A stretch of DNA of 6,258 bases, from positions 1 to 6,258 of the forward strand of contig JBFHRO010000192.1 of NCBI GenBank assembly GCA_041591635.1. The letters run 5' to 3'. Shown one piece after another: positions 1 to 5,186 of the stretch. A program made the translations under genes and the position numbers. Position 1 is the stretch's first letter. Each line of letters begins with the position of its first letter. The DNA is from JACKOD01 sp041591635 (GTDB lineage Bacteria > Pseudomonadota > Gammaproteobacteria > Pseudomonadales > Oleiphilaceae). Below the pieces are notes generated by a model. It saw only the letters and a list, made by a program, of their open reading frames with translations, was not told the origin of the DNA and did no database searches.

Positions 1-483
1 CACGTAGCCGTTCTCATCCGTAAAGCCGACGCGCGCCGCACCCACGGGGCCATTGAAAGGCACTCCTGAAATAGCCAGCGCGGCAGAGGTTCCGATCATC
101 GCAGCGATGTCGGCATCCGTTTCTTTATTGGCCGACATGACAGTACAAACCACCTGGGTTTCATTCATGAACCCGTCTGGAAACAGCGGGCGAATCGGCC
201 TGTCAATCAAACGCGAAGTAAGTGTCTCTTTTTCACTTGGACGACCTTCACGCTTGATATAACCACCAGGAATACGCCCCACCGCGTACATCTTTTCCTG
301 ATAGTGCACAGACAGCGGAAAGAAATCCTGCTTGGATTCCTCTTTGGCCGCGACTACCGTAGCCAGCACAACGATGTCATCCATCGTCACCAATACAGCC
401 CCCGTTGCCTGGCGGGCAATACGCCCCGTTTCCAGAGTGACTGTCGAATTACCATACTTAAATACTTTTGTTACCGGATTCAC
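1..483 (-). CDS. pnp: Polyribonucleotide nucleotidyltransferase (PNPase), N-terminal 161 residues
   Basis: PNPase is a phosphate-dependent 3'-to-5' exoribonuclease that acts as a trimer and, in many proteobacteria, within the degradosome. The frame is open from a GTG at 483-481 to the window edge, so 161 residues of a protein normally near 700 are present. They cover most of the first RNase PH-like domain. Matches to the family include VFKYGNSTVTLETGRIARQATGAVLVTMDD (residues 7-36), DFFPLSVHYQEK (53-64), EGRPSEKETLTSRLIDRPIRPLFPDGF (79-105) and the AMIGTSAALAISGVPFNGPVGAARVG stretch near the edge. The GTG start is chosen because AAAGGAG lies 5 nt upstream (489-495) and the next residues, NPV, align with the start of E. 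coli PNPase; no ATG fits. The FFRR loop of E. coli reads YIKR here (residues 75-78). The gene follows the rpsO terminator and a long leader, which suggests separate control. Identity is very secure; the S1 and KH domains lie outside the window. Confidence 0.97.
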   Translation of the reverse strand, partial: MNPVTKVFKYGNSTVTLETGRIARQATGAVLVTMDDIVVLATVVAAKEESKQDFFPLSVHYQEKMYAVGRIPGGYIKREGRPSEKETLTSRLIDRPIRPLFPDGFMNETQVVCTVMSANKETDADIAAMIGTSAALAISGVPFNGPVGAARVGFTDENGYV

Positions 484-488
484 GGTAG

Positions 489-495
489 CTCCTTT
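489..495 (-). promoter_or_regulatory. Ribosome-binding site of pnp
   Basis: AAAGGAG on the minus strand sits 5 nt before the GTG at 483-481. It is a strong Shine-Dalgarno match and fixes the non-ATG start of pnp. The only in-frame alternative nearby, a TTG just upstream, lies on the wrong side of this site. Confidence 0.85.
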
Positions 496-596
496 CAATT
501 TTTGTCTTCTAATTCATTCATGTCCGATGTGATTGACCATGTTATCAACCACATACCATCATCCCAACCAATACTTTGACTTTGACTTCGTTTTAC

Positions 597-625
597 CAAT
601 GGCAGCCTGACCCACTGCCAGATTG
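597..625 (-). repeat. Inverted repeat (hairpin) in the pnp leader
   Basis: TGGCAG at 600-605 and CTGCCA at 615-620 are perfect reverse complements around a 9-nt centre. Outside them, CAAT (598-601) and ATTG (622-625) can extend the stem around a small bulge. In the pnp transcript this would form a hairpin about 110 nt before the start codon. There is no U-tract after it, so it is not a terminator. It may be part of a structured leader processed by an endonuclease, which is inference. Confidence 0.5.
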
Positions 626-673
626 AAAAAATATTCGCTCTGGGTTGGACTCCCAAATCACTGCGGCCAGGCT
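604..673 (-). promoter_or_regulatory. Possible long-range stem in the pnp leader
   Basis: On the minus-strand RNA, AGCCUGGCC (673-665) can pair with GGUCAGGCU (612-604) over 9 base pairs with one G·U. This encloses about 52 nt, which include a small TGGG/CCCA hairpin and an AT-rich stretch. The downstream arm overlaps the sequence used by the local hairpin at 597-625, so the two folds would compete. A stem of this kind could be the leader duplex expected upstream of pnp, but this was found by eye and not tested by energy calculation. Confidence 0.35.
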
Positions 674-699
674 CACAAAGCGCTTTATCGCGACTAATA

Positions 700-730
700 A
701 CTATAGTGTGCCTTTCTGACTTTCTGGCAA
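700..730 (-). promoter_or_regulatory. Possible pnp promoter
   Basis: On the minus strand, TTGCCA (730-725; 5 of 6 matches to TTGACA) is followed after 19 nt by TATAGT (705-700; 5 of 6 matches to TATAAT). Both boxes are good but the spacer is longer than the preferred 17 nt. It lies just after the rpsO terminator, where E. coli has its own pnp promoter. A transcript would begin near 693 and have a leader of about 210 nt. Confidence 0.35.
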
Positions 731-756
731 ATAATTGCCTAAGGTAAACAACTCGC

Positions 757-798
757 AAAAAAAAAGAACCGGGCACCGCTGAGAGCGGTGGCCGGCTC
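757..798 (-). terminator. Intrinsic terminator after rpsO
   Basis: The minus strand reads GAGCCGGCCACCGCT (798-784), a 3-nt loop (783-781), then AGCGGTGCCCGGTTC (780-766), then nine T residues (765-757). The 15-bp GC-rich stem has one G·T wobble and one C·C mismatch. It begins 28 nt after the rpsO stop codon. This is a textbook Rho-independent terminator and should reduce read-through into pnp. E. coli has a partial terminator (t1) at the same place. Confidence 0.93.
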
Positions 799-826
799 CT
801 TCTTATATTCCCTGCATGAGCTGCAA

Positions 827-1096
827 TTAACGGCGCAGACCCAGACGGGAAATCAAATCAGAATAACGCGACATATCCTTGCGCTTGAGATAATCAAGCA
901 GCTTGCGACGCTGGTTAACCATGCGAATCAAACCACGACGAGAGTGGTGATCATGCACGTTGCCTTTGAAGTGTGACTGCAACTTGTTGATGTTTGCTGT
1001 CAGCAATGCAACCTGCACCTCGGGCGAACCTGTATCGCCTTGGGCACGTTGATAATCTTTAACAACCAGTGATTTTTCTTCGGCATTGAGTGCCAT
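827..1096 (-). CDS. rpsO: 30S ribosomal protein S15
   Basis: S15 is a primary binding protein of 16S rRNA; it binds the helix 20/21/22 junction and starts assembly of the central domain of the 30S subunit. The ORF is complete at 89 residues, the usual length, and nearly collinear with E. coli S15. The rRNA-binding residues are present: His42, Asp49 and Ser52 counted with the initiator Met (H41, D48, S51 in the usual numbering), within HDHHSRRG. The signature DTGSPEVQVALLT (21-33) and the end LISRLGLRR are typical. The ATG at 1096-1094 has GGAG 8 nt upstream (1108-1105). The gene lies between truB and pnp and ends in a strong terminator. In E. coli S15 represses its own translation through a leader pseudoknot; no equivalent fold could be assigned by eye here. 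Confidence 0.98.
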   Translation of the reverse strand: MALNAEEKSLVVKDYQRAQGDTGSPEVQVALLTANINKLQSHFKGNVHDHHSRRGLIRMVNQRRKLLDYLKRKDMSRYSDLISRLGLRR

Positions 1097-1143
1097 ATCT
1101 TTTTCTCCAAATATGCTTTGTTAATCAAATGGTGTGACCGCGC

Positions 1144-1173
1144 ATAATTACAGCCACTACCGGATTTTGTCAG
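1144..1173 (-). promoter_or_regulatory. Possible rpsO promoter
   Basis: In the 106-nt truB-rpsO gap, the minus strand has CTGACA (1173-1168; 5 of 6 matches to TTGACA) followed after 18 nt by AATTAT (1149-1144; 4 of 6 matches to TATAAT, including the second A and last T). An overlapping alternative, TGTAAT (1152-1147), matches better but leaves only 15 nt of spacer. Position agrees with the E. coli rpsO promoter, which lies in the same gap. The resulting leader would be about 40 nt. Confidence 0.4.
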
Positions 1174-1202
1174 AGCGGGACGCAGGTATCATTACAGAAA
1201 AC

Positions 1203-2111
1203 TCAACCCAATGCGCACAACCGCTTCGGTGCCAGCGATCCGTCAGGGGCATATTCACCTACGCCTACGAATGCGCCGTCAATATAGATTCTGGCCAAAC
1301 CCGGCACAAAACCGGCGCCTATTCTAACGGGTTGGCCATGCAATAGCGACCGCCCGAGCTCAGAATCCAGCATTATTTTCTGAAATTCCATCAGCATTAC
1401 ATCTGCCGGAAGCAGACACGCCTCTAGCCCTTCCAGGTCGGCCGCTCTGGAAACCAGCTCATCCAGCGAGTGGCAATCATCTATTGCGAACGGCCCCGCT
1501 GCAATGCGCCGTAAAGCCGCTACATGCGCACCGCACCCAAGTTTCTCACCGATGTCTTCCACAAGATTGCGGATATAGGTACCTTTGGAACAATGCACCT
1601 TCATGGTCAAGGTATCAGCGGTACGATCAAGCACTTCCAGCAGACTCACGTGAATCGCACGCGCATCACGCTCAACCTCAATGCCTTTGCGCGCAAACTC
1701 ATACAAAGGTCTGCCATTGTGTTTGAGTGCCGAAAACATCGAGGGCGTCTGTAAAGACGCACCCCGAAAGTCATCCAGCACCGACTCTATCGCCGCATCT
1801 GACAGACCGGGAACCGGATGTGTTGCAATAATCGCCCCCTCACTATCGGAAGTCGCAGTTACCACGCCGAGCTTGGCCGTCGTAACATACACTTTGTCGG
1901 CATCCAGCAGATACTGTGAAAATTTGGTAGCTTCTCCAAAGCACACAGGCAACACCCCCGTTGCCAGCGGATCAAGGCTTCCGGTATGCCCGGCCTTGGC
2001 GGCCCCGTAAAGGCGGCGAATTTTTTGCAGCGCATCGTTACTGGATTGCCCCAAGGGTTTGTCCAGCAGCAAGACGCCATCAAGCAATCGACCCTTGCGC
2101 TTCTTTGCCAA
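1203..2111 (-). CDS. truB: tRNA pseudouridine-55 synthase TruB
   Basis: TruB converts U55 of the tRNA T-loop to pseudouridine and also helps tRNA fold. The ORF encodes 302 residues, close to the 314 of E. coli. The start GVLLLDKPLGQSSNDAL (12-28) is characteristic. The catalytic aspartate is Asp47 in GHTGSLDPLATG (41-52). The active-site tyrosine is Tyr75 in DKVYV, and KGTYIR (176-181) is the conserved arginine motif. The C-terminus, from about residue 250, with GLARIYIDGAFVGVGEYAPDG, fits the small PUA-like RNA-binding domain. The start is TTG at 2111-2109: an in-frame TGA lies a few codons upstream and no ATG or GTG intervenes before the conserved core. The ribosome-binding site GGAG overlaps the end of rbfA, 5 nt away, which suggests translational coupling. 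Confidence 0.97.
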   Translation of the reverse strand: MAKKRKGRLLDGVLLLDKPLGQSSNDALQKIRRLYGAAKAGHTGSLDPLATGVLPVCFGEATKFSQYLLDADKVYVTTAKLGVVTATSDSEGAIIATHPVPGLSDAAIESVLDDFRGASLQTPSMFSALKHNGRPLYEFARKGIEVERDARAIHVSLLEVLDRTADTLTMKVHCSKGTYIRNLVEDIGEKLGCGAHVAALRRIAAGPFAIDDCHSLDELVSRAADLEGLEACLLPADVMLMEFQKIMLDSELGRSLLHGQPVRIGAGFVPGLARIYIDGAFVGVGEYAPDGSLAPKRLCALG

Positions 2112-2116
2112 CCCAC

Positions 2117-2542
2117 TTACTCCGTGCTGCCGTCAGACTCGGATGCCTCCCCGCGTCGCACCGCATCCTGATGATCTTTCTCGCGTGCATCGCGAATCAA
2201 ATAGCTCATATGCCGCCCATACCCCACCGAGGTATCAAAGTGAAAGCGCAGCCGCGGAATCACCCGCAATTTCATGACATGAGCCAGCTCGGTCCGCAAG
2301 AAACCCGCCGCATTGTTCAACACCTCAAGTGACGCCTGAACCTCCGGCGAAGACTCAAACACCTCATTGACACTCAACAAAGTGATATACACATCCGCGT
2401 ACCCCAAATCCTTGGCCACGCGGACGCCATTGATCGTTACCATCCCCAGGCGCGGATCTTTCATCGAAGTGCGAACCAGCTCGGCCAGCTCGCGCTGCAT
2501 CTGGTCTGCTATTCGATCTAACCGACTATATTCTTTTGGCAT
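2117..2542 (-). CDS. rbfA: 30S ribosome-binding factor A
   Basis: RbfA is a small cold-shock-linked assembly factor that binds the immature 30S subunit near the 5' end of 16S rRNA and is needed for its late maturation. The ORF gives 141 residues, slightly longer than the 133 of E. coli. The N-terminus SRLDRIADQMQRELAELVRTSMKDPRLGMVTI (6-37) and the LGYADVYITLLS strand (46-57) are family hallmarks. AAG at 78-80, in NNAAGFLRTELA, is the interhelical AxG kink of its KH-like fold. RVIPRLRFHFDTSVGYG (93-109) follows. The tail after about residue 120 is charged and variable. The ATG at 2542-2540 has AAAGGA 5 nt upstream (2553-2548); an ATG 5 nt upstream is out of frame. It lies 24 nt after infB and 5 nt before truB. 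Confidence 0.97.
   Translation of the reverse strand: MPKEYSRLDRIADQMQRELAELVRTSMKDPRLGMVTINGVRVAKDLGYADVYITLLSVNEVFESSPEVQASLEVLNNAAGFLRTELAHVMKLRVIPRLRFHFDTSVGYGRHMSYLIRDAREKDHQDAVRRGEASESDGSTE
2120..2123 (-). promoter_or_regulatory. Ribosome-binding site of truB, inside the rbfA 3' end
   Basis: GGAG on the minus strand overlaps the last two sense codons of rbfA, directly before its TAA, and is 8 nt from the TTG start of truB. It supports the TTG start and implies that ribosomes ending rbfA re-initiate on truB. Confidence 0.7.
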
Positions 2543-2566
2543 TTCATTCCTTTAGATCACAGCATC

Positions 2567-5155
2567 TCAAGACAAAGTGCGCTCGACCTTGATTCGGTCA
2601 AACACTTCTATCTTGTCGCCCACTTTGACATCATAGTTTTTGACACCGATACCACATTCAGTGCCGGCACGCACCTCACTGACGTCATCTTTGAAGCGGC
2701 GCAACGACTCCAGCTCACCTTCAAAAATGACAATGTTGTCGCGCAGCACCCGAATACGCTTGTTACGATGCACCGATCCTTCTGTCACCATACAGCCGGC
2801 AACCTGACCAAACTTCGGCGAACGGAATGTCTCCCTTACATCGGCGATGCCCACAATATCTTCACGGTATTCAGGCGCCAGCATTCCTGTAAGTGCCTGC
2901 CTCACGTCGTCGATAATGTTGTAGATTACGCTGTAGTAGCGAAGATCCAGGCCTTCGTCTTCAATGATTTTCTTCGCGGTAACATCCGCACGCACATTAA
3001 AGCCAATCAAAATCGCCCCGGTTGCCAGCGCAAGATTGGCATCTGTCTCCGTGATTCCGCCAACACCGCTTGCAACGATTTTTACCTGTACTTCATCATT
3101 GCCAATATCTGCCAAGGACGCCGTCAAGGCTTCCAGGGAGCCCCGCACATCGGTCTTAAGCACAATATTGAGTGATTTGGAATCGCCATCTTTGAGATTC
3201 TGGAATATGTTTTCCAGCGACGTGGTTTGCTGGCGCTGAAGCCTGCTGGCACGATGTTTGATCTGACGAAAATCAGCCAACTCCCGTGCTTTACGCTCAT
3301 CGGCAACCACAACAAAATCATCACCGGCATCAGGCGTACCGTTCAAACCCAGTATCTCGACAGGAATGGATGGCCCGGCAGACTCAACGCGCTTGCCATT
3401 CTCATCGGTCATCGCCCGGACTTTGCCGTAGTACATGCCGGCGATCACCATATCGCCGTGCTTCAAGGTGCCATTTTGTACCAGCACCGTTGACACCGCC
3501 CCGCGACCACGATCAAGGCTCGACTCGACAACAACCCCTTTCGCTGGTGCTGACGGTACGGCCTTGAGTTCAAGTACCTCAGCCTGCAACAAAATCGCAT
3601 CCAGAAGGTCATCTATTCCCTGACCCGTGTGAGCAGACACATTGACAAACTGAACGTCGCCGCCCCAGTCCTCTGGAATCACGTCCCGCGCCGCCAACTC
3701 ACTCTTCACTCTGTCAGGATCAGCCGCAGGCTTGTCAATCTTGTTTACTGCCACAACGATCGGCACCCCGGCAGAGCGAGCATGCTGTACCGCTTCCTCA
3801 GTCTGCGGCATTACGCCGTCATCGGCGGCAACCACCAGGATGACAATGTCTGTGCACTTGGCACCGCGAGCTCGCATGGCCGTAAATGCCGCGTGCCCCG
3901 GTGTATCGAGAAACGAGATCATCCCCTTGTCGGTTTCCACATGGTACGCCCCGATATGCTGGGTGATGCCACCGGATTCCCCCGCCGCCACCTTGGCACG
4001 GCGAATGTAGTCAAGCAGCGAGGTCTTACCATGATCCACGTGGCCCATGACGCTCACCACCGGAGCCCTGGCAATACGCTCCCCTTCATAGTCGATGGCA
4101 GAAAGAACCGAGGTTTCAAGCGCATCTTCCTTGAGCAGCTTAACTTTATGGCCCATTTCTTCGACGATCAGCGCAGCGGTTTCCTGCTCGATACTCTGGT
4201 TAATCGTTGCCATAATGCCCAACCCCATCAGTGCTTTGATCACCTGGACGGCCTTGATGGACATCTTGTTGGCCAGATCAGCCACTGTGATGGTTTCAGG
4301 AATGACAACTTCATGCACCATGGACGCTGTTGTGACTTCTGCAGGGCGCTTGGTTTTGTTCTTCTTTCTGCGCTGGATGCGAGCCGGACGGCGAACCTCT
4401 TCCTCTTCTTCCACCGTAACGACAAACACTTCTTCTTTTACTTTGGCTTTGGGCGGGCGATGTCCGGCCGATTTTTGCTTTTCCCGACGCGGTCTGTCTT
4501 CATCCGCATCCCCATCCACGGGGCGCGCTTTCTTTTTGTGGGCCTTTTTGTCGTCGACCCCCTCCTTATCCCGCACCCTGCCTTTTTCGGTTTCCTTTGC
4601 CACGAGCACGTCAACCGATGCCTCGTCAATCACAGGCACCTCTGTCGCAGGCGCGGCAACAACCTCAGGCACAATATCAGCCTGCACCGACACCGTATCT
4701 CCAGCTTTTGACTCTACGAATTCGGTCGGATTTTCCGTATTCGCCTCTTGAGGTTCAACCTGCGAGGCCGTCCCCACTTCAACGCGCGCAGCTTCTTCAG
4801 CTTTTAGCTTCTCAGCGAGCTTTTGCTTCTCAAGTTCAGCTTCCGCCATCACCTCACTACGCTTGACATAAGTGCGTTTTTTGCGCACCTCTACGTTCAC
4901 CGTCTTTGTCTTACCCTGAGTCCCGGACATTTTCAGCGTGGTCGTCGTCTTGCGCGTCAACGTAATTCTACTAGGCTCCGCTTCCGCATCACCGTGACTG
5001 CGTTTGAGATACGCCAACAACGCCTGCTTTTCTGCATCCGAAACGACATCACTTCCTGTCTTTTGTGGCAACCCTGCATCAATGATCTGACGCAACAACT
5101 TGTCCATGGGAACGCCAACATCCTGGGCTAACTGTTTTACACTAACTTCTGACAT
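2567..5155 (-). CDS. infB: Translation initiation factor IF-2
   Basis: IF2 is the GTPase that brings fMet-tRNA to the 30S subunit and promotes joining of the 50S. The ORF is complete, 862 residues (E. coli 890). A first IF2_N module spans about 1-55. A charged, low-complexity linker follows (about 60-270), with a probable helical stretch rich in E, K and A near 100-125 and alternating acidic and basic runs (EEEEEE next to RRPARIQRRKKNKTKR). A second IF2_N module is at about 280-340. The G domain shows G1 GHVDHGKT (371-378), G2 GGITQHIG (395-402), G3 DTPGH (417-421), G4 NKID (471-474) and G5 SAH (507-509). The β-barrel domains follow, and the fMet-tRNA-binding C-terminal domain ends ECGIGVKNYDVKVGDKIEVFDRIKVERTLS. 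The ATG at 5155-5153 has AGGAG 8 nt upstream. It lies 31 nt after nusA, and a shorter form may start internally at codon 155. Confidence 0.98.
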   Translation of the reverse strand: MSEVSVKQLAQDVGVPMDKLLRQIIDAGLPQKTGSDVVSDAEKQALLAYLKRSHGDAEAEPSRITLTRKTTTTLKMSGTQGKTKTVNVEVRKKRTYVKRSEVMAEAELEKQKLAEKLKAEEAARVEVGTASQVEPQEANTENPTEFVESKAGDTVSVQADIVPEVVAAPATEVPVIDEASVDVLVAKETEKGRVRDKEGVDDKKAHKKKARPVDGDADEDRPRREKQKSAGHRPPKAKVKEEVFVVTVEEEEEVRRPARIQRRKKNKTKRPAEVTTASMVHEVVIPETITVADLANKMSIKAVQVIKALMGLGIMATINQSIEQETAALIVEEMGHKVKLLKEDALETSVLSAIDYEGERIARAPVVSVMGHVDHGKTSLLDYIRRAKVAAGESGGITQHIGAYHVETDKGMISFLDTPGHAAFTAMRARGAKCTDIVILVVAADDGVMPQTEEAVQHARSAGVPIVVAVNKIDKPAADPDRVKSELAARDVIPEDWGGDVQFVNVSAHTGQGIDDLLDAILLQAEVLELKAVPSAPAKGVVVESSLDRGRGAVSTVLVQNGTLKHGDMVIAGMYYGKVRAMTDENGKRVESAGPSIPVEILGLNGTPDAGDDFVVVADERKARELADFRQIKHRASRLQRQQTTSLENIFQNLKDGDSKSLNIVLKTDVRGSLEALTASLADIGNDEVQVKIVASGVGGITETDANLALATGAILIGFNVRADVTAKKIIEDEGLDLRYYSVIYNIIDDVRQALTGMLAPEYREDIVGIADVRETFRSPKFGQVAGCMVTEGSVHRNKRIRVLRDNIVIFEGELESLRRFKDDVSEVRAGTECGIGVKNYDVKVGDKIEVFDRIKVERTLS
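4691..4702 (-). promoter_or_regulatory. Possible internal start for a shorter IF2 isoform
   Basis: Within infB, GGAG (4702-4699) is followed after 5 nt by an in-frame GTG (4693-4691), codon 155. A second in-frame GTG is codon 157. Initiation here would give a protein of about 708 residues lacking the first IF2_N module and about half of the linker. E. coli makes short IF2 forms from internal starts at GTG 158 and ATG 165. The match in position is suggestive, but GTG and GGAG are both common and the linker does not align. Confidence 0.4.
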
Positions 5156-5186
5156 AACCGATTCTCCTAAACGCGTCCCTTAACTG

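Larger units (their letters stand above)
484..756 (-). promoter_or_regulatory. rpsO-pnp intergenic region, long pnp leader
   Basis: About 270 bases separate the rpsO terminator from the pnp start and hold no credible gene. The region contains a possible promoter (700-730), a local inverted repeat (597-625), a longer-range 9-bp complementarity (604-612 with 665-673) and the pnp ribosome-binding site. In E. coli the equivalent stretch holds a second pnp promoter and a stem that RNase III cleaves, after which PNPase lowers its own translation. The position and length here fit that arrangement. The function is inferred from position and structure, not from sequence identity. Confidence 0.6.

Noticed and set aside
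553..563. GGGATGATGG in the pnp leader as a CsrA-binding site
   Set aside because: It contains a GGA but not in a clear hairpin loop and is far from the ribosome-binding site, so the match is too weak to call.
575..586. Two tandem copies of TTTGAC
   Set aside because: A single 6-nt duplication is expected by chance, and no -10 element at proper spacing makes it a plus-strand promoter.
495..776. Minus-strand open frame (93 codons) between rpsO and pnp
   Set aside because: Its start falls inside the rpsO terminator hairpin, it has no family resemblance, and it covers the structured pnp leader.
1859..2116. Alternative GTG-started frame at the 5' end of truB
   Set aside because: It is out of frame with the conserved TruB core and its product resembles nothing; the TTG start five bases later gives the correct protein.
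3629..4711. Long plus-strand open frame (360 codons) opposite infB
   Set aside because: It lies wholly antisense to a certain gene, and its His-, Arg- and Phe-rich product has no recognisable domain. It is what the codon use of infB produces on the other strand.
4095..4751. Plus-strand open frame (218 codons), rich in Ser and Thr, opposite the infB linker
   Set aside because: The composition simply mirrors the Glu/Lys/Ala-rich linker codons in antisense; no start signal or domain supports it.
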